Part shown: positions 1 through 7,512 of the stretch, one piece after another | Layout of the letters: every line of letters starts with the position of its first letter | Numbering within the stretch: the first letter of the stretch is position 1 | NCBI GenBank assembly: GCA_035763085.1 | Contig: DASUBV010000377.1 | Location: forward strand, 1-23,846 | Direction of reading: 5' to 3' | From: DASUBV01 sp035763085 | GTDB lineage: Bacteria > Actinomycetota > Actinomycetes > Streptosporangiales > Streptosporangiaceae | Length of the DNA stretch: 23,846 bases | Notes under the pieces: generated by a model | Database searches by the model: none | What the model saw: the letters and a program-made list of their open reading frames with translations, nothing else | What the model was told of the DNA's origin: nothing | Position numbers and translations under genes: made by a program

Positions 1-186
1 TTCGAGGAAATCCGCCAGGGGTGGAGCTTCCCGCTAGTTGTCATCGTCCATGGTCTGGCAACCTCGATCGAGAGGACACCCCATCTCGCTCTTGAGGTGG
101 TTATCAGGATGAGCGGCCTGAGCCATGCATTCTCGGTTGCCGGTGATCAGATGCTGGCGATCTACGTCGCTGCGGCCTGGGGCTGA
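1..186 (+). CDS. C-terminal end of an unrecognised protein (cut by window edge)
   Basis: Frame 1 is open from the first base to a TGA at 184-186, giving 61 residues that begin FEEIRQGW and end IYVAAAWG. The composition looks like real protein (mixed acidic, aromatic and aliphatic residues, without the Arg/Ala/Pro bias of antisense frames), and a Shine-Dalgarno-like site for the next small gene follows about 50 bases later. I do not recognise a family and see no motif. The start lies outside the window, so length and function cannot be judged. It may equally be a remnant, because the zone to its right is full of decayed genes. Confidence 0.4.
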   Translation, partial: FEEIRQGWSFPLVVIVHGLATSIERTPHLALEVVIRMSGLSHAFSVAGDQMLAIYVAAAWG

Positions 187-246
187 TCGGAGCAGGTCCC
201 GAGCGAGAATGTAGCAAAATGCAACCCCGGTCCTGGAGCCCTTACC

Positions 247-552
247 TTGATATCCGGCATATCTGACGCCGCTGGGACCTCACCGGCGTCCTCAGCAGGC
301 GGTGGCCTGACCTTGCTCTTCATCTCGCTGGCCCTGCTGGCGGTGGGAGGCGTCTTTGCCTTTGACATCGGTAGGTTTGCTACAAAGAACAGTGAGAACA
401 ACACGGGATTCACGCCATGGGCCCGCAGGCTTGCAGCTGCGGGCCTGAAATTCCCGAATTCCGGCAAGCTAGTGGGATGGATATTCCTTATCGCTGGCGC
501 CATCCTCCTGTTGCTGACCGCCGTACTCTTTCTGGCCAGCCTCTGGCGTTAA
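247..552 (+). CDS. Small two-helix membrane protein, hypothetical
   Basis: A 101-residue protein starting at TTG; GGAG at 236-239 stands about seven bases before the start and supports it. A short Ser/Gly/Ala-rich N-terminus is followed by a hydrophobic helix at about residues 20-40, a polar loop with basic and Asn/Lys-rich stretches (about 41-75), and a second helix at about 76-98, ending in a Trp-Arg tail. This predicts a small hairpin inner-membrane protein with both ends on the same side. No catalytic motif is visible and I do not recognise a family. The gene downstream at 747 has the same two-helix layout with a basic loop, though the sequences are not obviously related. Local base composition is less GC-rich than the rest of the window, hinting at an accessory origin. 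Confidence 0.55.
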   Translation: MISGISDAAGTSPASSAGGGLTLLFISLALLAVGGVFAFDIGRFATKNSENNTGFTPWARRLAAAGLKFPNSGKLVGWIFLIAGAILLLLTAVLFLASLWR

Positions 553-746
553 ACATCTTGGCGATTGCTCTACACTATCGGTCGGCGGTTTGACATATCC
601 GCCGCTGCCGGCGGCGCTGCAGACTGGATCCGCGAGGGAAGCCTGGAGCATGAGCGGGCCGAAGCCCGGGCATCAGATTGCAAGGGTGAATGGTAGTGAG
701 TCGAGCGCGTCCAGCCAGGCCATAGCACGGGAGTACAGTCCGGAAT

Positions 747-986
747 ATGCGGAATGATTCCAGCGGCGGCTGGATCTTTGTTGCCATCGGCGCGTTCGGC
801 CTGCTGTTCATGATCTACGCAACGCTGAACCTGCGGGGCATGCAACGGCGCGAACCGGAGAAGCGGACCCGGAACAGTTTCGGGACCTACCTGACGCCCG
901 CGCAGTCACTGCGCCGCGTGCCCTTTGCCTGCCTGGTGTTCGCCGCGATGATCGGCCTGGGGCTCTGGCAGCTCCACGGATGGTAG
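747..986 (+). CDS. Small two-helix membrane protein, hypothetical
   Basis: A 79-residue protein from an ATG start. Helix 1 covers about residues 9-28, a strongly basic loop (GMQRREPEKRTR) covers about 31-45, and helix 2 covers about 58-76, ending LWQLHGW. The positive loop between helices predicts both termini outside and the loop in the cytoplasm. The ribosome site is weak: GGGAG at 729-733 is about 13 bases upstream, so the start is uncertain. No family recognised. It lies between the 101-residue membrane protein and a decayed IS630 fragment, with 194 bases before it that contain only a short GC-rich hairpin (arms 600-605 and 611-616). It is probably part of the same accessory zone. Confidence 0.5.
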   Translation: MRNDSSGGWIFVAIGAFGLLFMIYATLNLRGMQRREPEKRTRNSFGTYLTPAQSLRRVPFACLVFAAMIGLGLWQLHGW

Positions 987-1062
987 GCATCATCACCGCA
1001 GTCCTGGGCTCCCGGCACGCGGCTCTGGACGTTGTCGGCGCCGGCCTGATTACCGTGGCCAC

Positions 1063-1370
1063 TTGTCAGTCGCCTGGTCCTCGCTGCGGCGGTGGCGGCG
1101 GACCTGGCAGCAGGGCGGGATTGAGGCGCTGCGGTCGAAGGGGCCGGCATCGGCGGGCGGCTGTCCCCGGCGCAGTAGGCCTAGCTGGAGCTGGGGAAGG
1201 GCCGCTGGCGCGCCGGTTCGCCGGAGGCCAGCGCTGGAGGCTGGAGCGGATCAAGACGCTGGTCGGCAGGCTGTTCCACGTCGGGTACACCGTCGAGAGG
1301 ATGTGGAAGCTGATGCGTCGGCATGGCTGGTCGTGCCCGGTTCCGGTGCGCCAGGCGATGGAAGGCGATC
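1063..1370 (+). pseudogene. Decayed N-terminal part of an IS630-type transposase
   Basis: Three pieces in different frames match the winged-helix N-terminal region I know from actinobacterial IS630-type transposases. From 1063 the frame reads SLRRWRRTWQQGGIEALRSK, the HTH and linker. From 1161 another frame reads LSPAQ, then two in-frame stops around LELGKG. From about 1195 a third frame reads GPLARRFAGGQRW followed by RIKTLVGRLFHVGYTV and LMRRHGWSCPVPVRQAMEGD, the second helical domain. Homology fades at about 1370. The DDE catalytic domain is absent. At least two frameshifts and two stops make this a dead remnant, with no visible terminal inverted repeats. Its antisense strand forms the 3' end of the hypothetical gene at 1251-1736. 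Confidence 0.75.
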
Positions 1371-1736
1371 TGCAGGAGTCGAGGGCCGCTCTGGCATCAG
1401 GGCAAGCGCGGCCTCGGCCGTCCTGCGCACGAGGTTCCATAGCGGGTTCCCAACGATCGCCTCGTCTGTCCAGGCCGCTTTGTCGCTGCTGAGCTGGCCT
1501 AGGAGTTGATCTAGACGGTCGAGGGCGGCCTGCAGTTCGGGCGAGACCCAACCAAGGCCGGTGCACCAGGACGCCAGCATGGGGTACGCGGGATCCCAGT
1601 CGAAGCAGTCCTCAATTGCTATGTCTTTGACCTGCTCCGTGCCGTCCAGCGCGAGGCTTTGCAGCGCGTTCCGCATCAAAGACCACGAGTAACCGGGAAG
1701 ACGGCCGGCCAGATCGTCTTCGCTCTCTCCAGGCAC
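1251..1736 (-). CDS. Hypothetical protein with C-terminus derived from IS630 antisense
   Basis: A 161-residue frame from GTG at 1736; an in-frame TAA a few codons upstream fixes the start region. The first about 122 residues look like ordinary globular protein, acidic and Trp-rich (for example FDWDPAYPMLASWCTGLGW and WTDEAIVGNPLWNLVRR). From about position 1370 leftwards the frame runs over the antisense strand of the decayed transposase and turns into Ser/Arg/Thr-rich sequence, ending CTRRGTACRPAS. This suggests that an insertion removed the native 3' end and the frame found a new stop by chance. I do not recognise the family. A small helical immunity-type protein would be compatible, but nothing proves it. 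It may be non-functional. Confidence 0.5.
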   Translation of the reverse strand: MPGESEDDLAGRLPGYSWSLMRNALQSLALDGTEQVKDIAIEDCFDWDPAYPMLASWCTGLGWVSPELQAALDRLDQLLGQLSSDKAAWTDEAIVGNPLWNLVRRTAEAALALMPERPSTPADRLPSPGAPEPGTTSHADASASTSSRRCTRRGTACRPAS

Positions 1737-1929
1737 GACGGGAGCTTATGCTCGACACCTGCATGTCCACCTCTCCTTTTTGCGGCCTGCCGGTTGGCCC
1801 AGCCGGGTGCCCGAACAAGGCAGCGGCCGTCGATGACTGGCACTGGTTTGCGCTCATCATCATCGTCTGGCACCTGGACGGCGGGCTCCTACTCCGCAAG
1901 GGCGGCCGGGACCGGCCCCGGGACCGGAC

Positions 1930-2036
1930 CAGGCGCTGGCCTCGAGAACCTGCACGTGCTGAAGGACCGCGGCCAGCGACACCGGCAGGGGCCTGCCGAG
2001 CTCGCTGACCGGGGCGGCCAGATGCGGGCGATCGCT
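1930..2036 (-). pseudogene. Decayed ArsR-type HTH fragment
   Basis: On the minus strand one frame reads APVSELGRPLPVSLAAVLQH followed by VQVLEAS, which follows the core winged-helix pattern of ArsR-family repressors (VSELA.PL.MSL.AV.QHL.VLEASGLV). Immediately after VLEAS the expected GLVRSR appears only after a one-base frame change. No conserved N-terminal helix (D.TR..IL) precedes it, and the rest of the roughly 100-residue domain is missing. No start codon or ribosome site serves it. I read it as a relic of a regulator gene in the 1737-2047 gap. The remainder of that gap contains no frame I can support. Confidence 0.5.
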
Positions 2037-2047
2037 CAGGACTCAGT

Positions 2048-3193
2048 TCACTTCCCGACAGCGATGCACCCAGCGCTGATGTCATCGGCATCAGCCGCGA
2101 TCCCGCGCTGGGAATGCGAGCATACGGTCACGGTGTAAAGCCTCGTGGTGGCGGCCCGCCTGGTGTCAGCGGCCATCGATATTCCTGCCGTCGTGCCGGG
2201 CTGGGTTGTGCTGCGCGGCCCGGGCGTGCCGCTGACCGTCGGCTGGCTGGCGTCTGCGGGCGGGTGCCCGGCGGCGAGGTCCTGCCAGTGCCGGGTATAT
2301 GCCGCGCGTGGGTGGCGGTGCGGCCGCGCAAGGCGGGCGGGCAGGTGGGCAGGCGTGCTGGCGGCAAGCATGCCGAGGCCCGCGGCGGCGATCCCGCCGG
2401 CTGCATCCAGCAGGAAGTGGTTGGCGGAGGCGAGCACCACCAGTGTGGTGGCGGCCGGGTAGAGCCAGGCCAGGTGACGCAGGCGGCCACGGGTGGCGGT
2501 GGCAACGGCGAGGGCGCACCACGCGGCCCAGGCGACGTGCAGGCTGGGCATGGCGGCGTAGAGGTTGACCAGGCTGGCTGCGACTCGCGGGTGGGCTGCG
2601 CTGAGGATGTTGTGGGCGACCATGATGTCGGTCATCCCCGGCACGGAGAACCGCGGCGGGGCGACCGGCCAGGCCCAGAACACGACGGTTGCGGCGGCGG
2701 TGGCCAGCACCAGCGCGGAGCGCAGCCGCGGGAACGCGGCTGGCCTGCGCAGGTAAAGCCAGGCCAGGACAAGCGGGGTGACAAGGAAGTGCAGGAGCCC
2801 GTAGTAATAGCCGGCCGCCTCGGCGAGCATGAGGTGGCCAGCGGTGAGGTGGTTGAGGAAGGGCTCGGGGGTCACGTGCAGTCCCCGCTCGGCCTGCCAC
2901 AGCTGGGCGGCGTGACTGAATGCCACCTGGTGATCAGCGTGAATGGCCAGGCGGACCAGGGAGTATGCCGCGTAGCCGGCAGCGATGGTAGCCAGTTCGG
3001 CCACGGCAGGCAGCAGCGGCCAGGCCAGGCCGCCCCGGCGTGCTGAAACCCTGGCGGTCCGCGGCCGGAGGTCAGTCATCAGCTGGCGCTGATCAGGGCC
3101 CTCATGCCTAGCGCGGCGAGCTGCCCGGCGGCCGATCCCCGTGTCCGCTGCGGTGATCCCTGCCACCTTCTGATGTGTGGTGTGGTCGTTCAT
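2048..3193 (-). CDS. PAP2 / inositolphosphotransferase (AUR1-like) family membrane protein
   Basis: A 381-residue integral membrane protein. I place the start at ATG 3193 because GGGAG (3201-3205) precedes it by seven bases; a later ATG at 3079 lacks a good site. Hydrophobic helices occupy roughly residues 58-85, 118-148, 156-176, 212-234, 243-260 and 262-280. Family motifs are visible: WPVAPPRF (175-182), AMPSLHVAW (214-222, with the PSxH His 219) and SANHFLLDAAGG (256-267, with His 259 and Asp 263). These form the acid-phosphatase-type catalytic centre at the outer face of the membrane. Members transfer or hydrolyse phospho-head groups of lipids; the substrate here is unknown. The last about 100 residues are a low-complexity polar tail beyond the final helix, unusual for the family and possibly a read-through extension. 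The gene stands alone between remnants. Confidence 0.85.
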   Translation of the reverse strand: MNDHTTHQKVAGITAADTGIGRRAARRARHEGPDQRQLMTDLRPRTARVSARRGGLAWPLLPAVAELATIAAGYAAYSLVRLAIHADHQVAFSHAAQLWQAERGLHVTPEPFLNHLTAGHLMLAEAAGYYYGLLHFLVTPLVLAWLYLRRPAAFPRLRSALVLATAAATVVFWAWPVAPPRFSVPGMTDIMVAHNILSAAHPRVAASLVNLYAAMPSLHVAWAAWCALAVATATRGRLRHLAWLYPAATTLVVLASANHFLLDAAGGIAAAGLGMLAASTPAHLPARLARPHRHPRAAYTRHWQDLAAGHPPADASQPTVSGTPGPRSTTQPGTTAGISMAADTRRAATTRLYTVTVCSHSQRGIAADADDISAGCIAVGK

Positions 3194-3625
3194 GACCAAG
3201 CTCCCGCCCGAGAATGTCTGTCTCCCCTACGACGAGACAGCCCGGCAGGATGTGGGAGCTACCGTGTGTGACCTTCGTCTCCGGCGCTTTGCGGCATGGC
3301 CGCCAGGGCCACTCGGCGGGCGGCGGCGGTGCCTGATCGGCGAGCAGGCGTGCCGAGACGATCGCCGGGCGGTCGCCAGGCCGCCGTGGGATTGCATTTG
3401 CCACGCCCGTGCTGCAGACGCTCGGTACATGCCCGGCTACCGACGGTTCCTATTCAGCTCACATTCGCCCGGGAATCAGGACAAAAATGGCGGCCGAGGC
3501 AATGCGTATCTGCACATGTACAAAAGAGTGGGCCGACTTTATACATGGCACATGGTTGGCATGCTTGCCGCCGGAATATAACCTAAGGCCAGGGGGCAAT
3601 CGAAAAGACAAGAAGGGGCTTAGAA
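3194..3625. other. Gene-free stretch with one candidate promoter
   Basis: These 432 bases lie between the PAP2 gene and the CxxC protein gene. Frames on both strands are Arg/Pro/Ala-rich or lack ribosome sites and look non-coding. The right half becomes distinctly A/T-richer and carries the candidate promoter at 3517-3545. A minus-strand frame ending near 3108 begins plausibly (MANAIPRRPGDRPAIV) but overlaps the PAP2 start and then loses protein-like character. Confidence 0.4.
3517..3545 (+). promoter_or_regulatory. Candidate sigma-70-type promoter for the 62-residue CxxC protein
   Basis: TGTACA (3517-3522) and TATACA (3540-3545) are separated by exactly 17 bases. The -10 is close to consensus and the -35 matches TTGACA at four of six positions. 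The predicted transcription start is near 3552, about 75 bases before the ATG at 3626. Not tested. Confidence 0.45.
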
Positions 3626-3814
3626 ATGGCCACTGCGCTCCCTTATACTCTGAGGTGTCCTATGTGTGAGTATTCAGATACCTGGGTGGTGACAACGTCG
3701 GACGACTGCCGTGAGGGAGCTGTGCCACTACGGACGAGGCGTACATTCGTGGAGGAACTAGTGGCAGAGCATCCTAATCACCCGAAGCCCCGGCGCTGGC
3801 CAGATGCCTCTTAG
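3626..3814 (+). CDS. Small CxxC protein, hypothetical
   Basis: A 62-residue protein. AAGGGG lies six to seven bases before the ATG and is a good ribosome site; a candidate promoter lies at 3517-3545. The N-terminus carries a single CPMC pair (Cys 11 and Cys 14) in the context YTLRCPMCEYSDTW, resembling half of a zinc ribbon. A third Cys (28) is present but no second CxxC, so a zinc site would need a dimer or partner. The C-terminus is Pro/Arg-rich (HPNHPKPRRWPDAS). Small proteins of this look are common and mostly uncharacterised in actinobacteria; I assign no function. It is a lone gene in the accessory zone. Confidence 0.55.
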   Translation: MATALPYTLRCPMCEYSDTWVVTTSDDCREGAVPLRTRRTFVEELVAEHPNHPKPRRWPDAS

Positions 3815-4255
3815 GCTTCCGCGGATAAGCCGGCGCGCCCTCGTGCCGGCAGCCTCGCCCGCACAGGCGGGATTGCACGCAGGAAATGCCAGCTGCGACT
3901 TCTCGGGAATGCCTTGCCCGCTGCCGATCACCGGTACCTGCCATGGTGAACGGCCCGGATGCTGAGATTGCCCGGGCGCTGCCGGAGTTCGCCGCGCGCG
4001 GAAACGCAGCCCGCCCGCCTGGATCGATAGCGGTGCAGCACCGATGACGCGCGCAGATCGCATGCCGGGCGGCGGCTGGCGGCTGCGACGTGGGCGGGTT
4101 CCTGTCGCTGAAAGGCGGCAGGCCGGCGGCCCTCGCGGCGCCGGGCAGCAACTGGGAGGGACTGGCCCGGAGGGTCATCCGGTCCGGGCCAGCCCCCGCT
4201 CGGGAAGGCGCGGCCGCAGGGCGTCGGTACGCCGCCCCCGGCGCGGGCCGGCGAG
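3815..4255. other. Gene-free stretch between the CxxC gene and the permease operon
   Basis: These 441 bases show only antisense-like frames of biased composition and a 34-codon ATG frame at 3943-4047 without a ribosome site. The only structured element I can support is the perfect inverted repeat at 4162-4192, which sits just beyond the stop of the minus-strand permease operon. Confidence 0.4.
4162..4192 (-). terminator. Candidate terminator hairpin after the sugar permease operon
   Basis: A perfect 10-bp stem (CTGGCCCGGA at 4162-4171 with its complement at 4183-4192) encloses an 11-base loop, 63 bases beyond the permease stop codon. No T-run follows on the minus strand, as is common for actinobacterial terminators. 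Confidence 0.5.
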
Positions 4256-5146
4256 CTAGCGGAACGAGCCCGCAGTCAGGCCCGACACGATGCGCCGCTG
4301 CGCGAAGATCACCAGCAGCGCGATCGGGATCGAGATGATGACCACGGCCGCGTCGATCAGGTTGTAGAAGGTCTGGTACTGGCTCTGGCCGAGATCCACG
4401 ATCGCCAGCGGCGCGGTGAACATGTCCGGCGAGGACATGAACGACAGCGCGAAGGTGAAGTCGTTCCAGGTCAGCATGAACGACAAGATCGCCGCCGTGA
4501 ACACGCCGGGCAGCGCCACCGGCATGATGACCTTACGCAAGGTCTGCAATCGGGTGCTGCCGTCCACCAGCGCCGCCTCTTCCAGCGACCGGGGGATCTG
4601 GGAGAAGTAGCTGGCCAGCAGCCACGTCGCGAGCGGCAGTGTGTAGATCAGGCAGGAGATCACCAGCGCCGGGTAGCTGTTCAGCAGGCCCAGGTGGCGG
4701 TAGGCGATGAACAGCGGGCCCACCATCGCGATGATCGGGAAGAAGTTCGCGACCAGGATGAAGCCCAGGATCACCGGCTTGCCGCGGATCTGGGTGCGCG
4801 ACAGCGCGTAGCCGGCCAGCGCGGCGATGATCACCGTCAGGAGGGTCGTCGCGATGGCCACGATCGCGCTGTTGAGCAGCGGCCGGATGAAGTCCGACTG
4901 GGTGAAGTCGGTGACGTAGCTGCTCCAGGTGATGTGGCCCGGCAGCAGGCTGGTCGTCCCGGCATTGATCTCCTGCTGGGTCTTCAGCGAGGTGATGACG
5001 ATCCAGTAGAAGGGGAACAGGCTGGCCACCACGAAGATGGCCACCAGGAGGTAGAACCCCGATCTGGCCGCCACCCGGCGCGGCTTCAGCCGGCGGGACG
5101 GGCGCCAGGCCACGCCGGCGCCCGCGGGCGAGGTCGTCGCGGTCAA
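4256..5146 (-). CDS. Carbohydrate ABC transporter permease, MalG/SugB type
   Basis: Inner-membrane half of a sugar importer, 296 residues. The start is TTG at 5146, overlapping the stop of the upstream permease as TTGA, with GAGGAGGGGA just before it; the longer open frame to 5695 is antisense-type sequence. Six helices are evident from about residue 31 to 290. The EAA loop, EEAALVDGSTRLQTLRKVIM (189-208), which docks on the ATPase, is intact. The C-terminal half (WNDFTFALSF, then QRRIVSGLTAG near the end) resembles mycobacterial SugB of the trehalose importer LpqY-SugABC, as I remember it. The overlap implies translational coupling with its MalF-type partner. No ATPase gene is in this operon; the MsiK-type protein at 13412-14614 is the obvious candidate. 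Sugar specificity is not readable from the permease. Confidence 0.93.
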   Translation of the reverse strand: MTATTSPAGAGVAWRPSRRLKPRRVAARSGFYLLVAIFVVASLFPFYWIVITSLKTQQEINAGTTSLLPGHITWSSYVTDFTQSDFIRPLLNSAIVAIATTLLTVIIAALAGYALSRTQIRGKPVILGFILVANFFPIIAMVGPLFIAYRHLGLLNSYPALVISCLIYTLPLATWLLASYFSQIPRSLEEAALVDGSTRLQTLRKVIMPVALPGVFTAAILSFMLTWNDFTFALSFMSSPDMFTAPLAIVDLGQSQYQTFYNLIDAAVVIISIPIALLVIFAQRRIVSGLTAGSFR

Positions 5147-6105
5147 GCTGTCCCCTCCTCCACCTTGAAGGTGCGGGTGTAGACCCCCGCGATGACCAGC
5201 GCGAAGATCACCAGCGCCACCGAGATGGCGCCGCCGTAGCCGAAGTCCGTGGCCACCAGGAACGCCTTCCAGTTGAGGTAGGCCAGCACGCTGGTCGAGG
5301 TGCCGGGCCCGCCGCCGGTCATGATGTAGACCACGTCGAAGACCAGGAACGACTGCAGCGTGCGGAAGATCAGCGCCACCATCAGCGCCGGCTTGAGCAG
5401 CGGCAGGGTCAGCCGGCGGAAGGTCTGCCAGGCGCTCGCGCCGTCGATCCGCGCCGCCTCGTAAATGTCGCTGGGGATGACCTGCAGGCCGGCCAGCAGC
5501 ACGATCGCCATGAACGGGGTGTTGCGCCAGGCGTCGGCGATCAGGATCGCCGCCCACGCGGTCCAGGTGGTGTCCAGCCAGGTGGTGTGGGCCAGCGGCA
5601 TGTGCAGGCTGGTCAGCACGAAGTTGACGAAGCCCTGCTGCGGGTCGAACATCGACCGCCACAGCTCGGCCGATACCACGGTCGGCACTGCCCACGGGAT
5701 GAACACCGCGGCCCGGACGATGCCGCGGCCGCGGAACGGCTTGTTCAGCGCCACCGCGATGGCCAGCCCGATCACCGTTTCCAGCACCACCGACACGATC
5801 GTGAACCCGATCGTGTGCACCAGCGCGGGCACGAACTGGTGGTCGGTGAACAGCTCCCGGTAGTTCGACAGGCCGGCGAACCCGGTGATGAAGGGCAGCG
5901 ACAGGTTGTCGTGCTGGAAGGAGTTCCAGATGTTGTAGACCAGCGGGTAGGCCGTGATGGCCAGCAGCGTGAGCAGGACCGGGAAGATCAGCGCGTAGCC
6001 GAATCTGCGGTCCTGCCGGAGGAGGCTGTGGCTGGCGGGCCCGCCGCCGGGCCCCCCGGCCCGGGCGCGCCCGGACCGGGGGATCGTCTGCTCATTGACG
6101 GTCAT
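5143..6105 (-). CDS. Carbohydrate ABC transporter permease, MalF/SugA type
   Basis: A 320-residue inner-membrane subunit. A basic, Gly/Pro-rich cytoplasmic N-terminus (1-34) precedes the first helix (FGYALIFPVLLTLLAITAYP, 35-54), followed by five further helices. The EAA loop YEAARIDGASAWQTFRRLTL (215-234) is complete and fits an ATPase of the MalK/MsiK type. The start ATG at 6105 lies seven bases after the stop of the lipoprotein gene, so translation is probably coupled; no clear Shine-Dalgarno site is visible apart from that. The stop overlaps the TTG start of the next permease. Together with the two binding proteins this forms a CUT1-type sugar importer; oligosaccharides or disaccharides are the usual substrates. 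Confidence 0.93.
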   Translation of the reverse strand: MTVNEQTIPRSGRARAGGPGGGPASHSLLRQDRRFGYALIFPVLLTLLAITAYPLVYNIWNSFQHDNLSLPFITGFAGLSNYRELFTDHQFVPALVHTIGFTIVSVVLETVIGLAIAVALNKPFRGRGIVRAAVFIPWAVPTVVSAELWRSMFDPQQGFVNFVLTSLHMPLAHTTWLDTTWTAWAAILIADAWRNTPFMAIVLLAGLQVIPSDIYEAARIDGASAWQTFRRLTLPLLKPALMVALIFRTLQSFLVFDVVYIMTGGGPGTSTSVLAYLNWKAFLVATDFGYGGAISVALVIFALVIAGVYTRTFKVEEGTA

Positions 6106-6112
6106 GACCGGA

Positions 6113-7420
6113 TCAGGATGAGCTGCCGGCCTGGAACAGCTGCTGCACGGTCGGAGCGGTCGCCTTCAGCGCGGCCGAGGCCGACTGCTGGCCGCTGAGC
6201 ACCGTGGAGATCATGGTCTGCAGCTGGGTGGAGATGGACGGGTAGACCGGCGTCACCGGGCGCGGCACGACCGCGTTGAAGACAGCCTGCTCCTGCTTGT
6301 AGTACGGCGCGGCCGAGTACAGCGTGGAGTTGTAGGCGGCCTTGAGCGCCGGCGGGTCCCCGGCGCTGATGGCCCGGGTGTCCTGAGCGCTGGCGGAGTC
6401 CAGGTACTTGATGAACTCCCAGGCCGCCGCCTTGTGCGTGCTCTTGGCGTTGATGGAAATGTCGTCGCCGCCCAGCGAGGACTGCGGGGTGGAGCTGGGG
6501 AACGGCACCCAGCCGGTCTTGTTGTACACCGCCGGGTAGGCCGGCTTGCTGCCGGTCTTGGACTGCGACAGCTGGTAGATGTAGGGCCAGTTCAGCGCGA
6601 ACGGGGTCTGGCCCGACAGCCACGCGGACTGGACGTTGGACTCCTCCCAGCCGGTGACCGCGGTCGGCGCGATCTTGTCGGTGTGGATCGCCCCGTACAT
6701 GAAGTTCAGCGCCGAGACGTTCGCGGGGTTGTTGATGTTGGCCAGGTCCTTGACGCTGATCTGCGCGCCCATGGACTGGAACGCGGTCACCGCGCCCTCG
6801 TACATGTCGCCCTCGAAGGCCAGGCCCTCCTTGAGGCTGTGGTCATGCCCCATCGCCGCCTTGGCGTCGCTGACCAGCTGGGTGATCGAGGTCGGCGGGG
6901 TCTTGACCAGGTCGGTGCGGTAGTACAGGCCCTCGGCGTTGATGAACCACGGCATCCCGTACAGGCCGCCGTTGTAGGTTCCGGTGGCCACCTGGCCGGG
7001 GAAGTAGGCGCTGGTGTTCGGGTGGAACGAGTTCAGGTTGGCCAGCCAGCCGGACCGGGCGAAGGTCACCGGCCAGGTCACGTCCGTGGTGATCACGTCC
7101 GGCGTCGCCGAGCCGGCGATGAAGTAGTGCTGCAGCTGCTGCAGCGCCACGTCCGAGGTCGGCGACAGGGCCAGGATCTGCACCTTGATGTTGGGGTGCA
7201 GCTTCTCGAAGGCAGCCACCGCCGCCTTGCTTGCCGTGCCCTCGCCGCCCAGGCCCTGGGTGGCGAACACGATCGTCTGCTTGGCACTGGCGCCGACCTG
7301 TTTGCCGGCGCTGCCGCCGGAGCCGCTGCTGCCGCACGCCGCCAGGCTCAGCGCGGCGGCCCCGCAGACGGTGACGGCGGCGAGCGCCCGGCGGCGCCCG
7401 GTGTGAGGCCACATTCGCAT
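6113..7420 (-). CDS. Sugar-binding lipoprotein of an ABC importer, LpqY-like (second of two)
   Basis: A 435-residue extracytoplasmic solute-binding protein. AGGAGGT sits about seven bases before the ATG at 7420, which decides the start over an ATG eight codons earlier. The signal peptide has an RRR basic stretch, a hydrophobic core and lipobox LAAC with the lipidated Cys at 29, followed by a Gly/Ser linker. The mature part shows the family-1 binding-protein fold: FATQGLGGEG, then AFEKLHPNIKV, a PDVITTDVTWPVTFA segment, GMPWFINAEGLYYRTDLV, ALNWPYIYQL and WEFIKYLDS. These segments resemble LpqY, the trehalose receptor, but specificity cannot be assigned. It directly precedes the two permeases and is the likeliest primary receptor. 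The paralogue at 7507-8799 lies immediately upstream with an 86-base gap. Confidence 0.93.
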   Translation of the reverse strand: MRMWPHTGRRRALAAVTVCGAAALSLAACGSSGSGGSAGKQVGASAKQTIVFATQGLGGEGTASKAAVAAFEKLHPNIKVQILALSPTSDVALQQLQHYFIAGSATPDVITTDVTWPVTFARSGWLANLNSFHPNTSAYFPGQVATGTYNGGLYGMPWFINAEGLYYRTDLVKTPPTSITQLVSDAKAAMGHDHSLKEGLAFEGDMYEGAVTAFQSMGAQISVKDLANINNPANVSALNFMYGAIHTDKIAPTAVTGWEESNVQSAWLSGQTPFALNWPYIYQLSQSKTGSKPAYPAVYNKTGWVPFPSSTPQSSLGGDDISINAKSTHKAAAWEFIKYLDSASAQDTRAISAGDPPALKAAYNSTLYSAAPYYKQEQAVFNAVVPRPVTPVYPSISTQLQTMISTVLSGQQSASAALKATAPTVQQLFQAGSSS

Positions 7421-7441
7421 GTGGCCACCTCCTCTTTTTCT

Positions 7442-7512
7442 CATGCCGCGGCAGCGTTGTATGCCGCGGCGCTGATGGTGATGCGGGCTGGCCCGGCCGG
7501 GCCGGGTCAGCC
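7442..7512 (-). repeat. Inter-lipoprotein hairpin and 10-bp direct repeat
   Basis: In the gap between the two binding-protein genes, ATGCCGCGGC occurs twice (7443-7452 and 7461-7470). An 11-bp inverted repeat with one mismatch (7486-7496 and 7502-7512) overlaps the stop codon of the first lipoprotein. It could act as an attenuating or RNA-stabilising hairpin between the genes; this is inference. Confidence 0.35.

Noticed and set aside
3943..4047. 34-codon ATG frame ending before the permease operon
   Set aside because: No ribosome site, no hydrophobic or motif content, and such frames are expected by chance.
5147..5695. N-terminal extension of the MalG-type permease frame
   Set aside because: It lies over the MalF-type gene in another frame; the TTG at 5146 with a strong ribosome site and TTGA overlap gives a normal family length.
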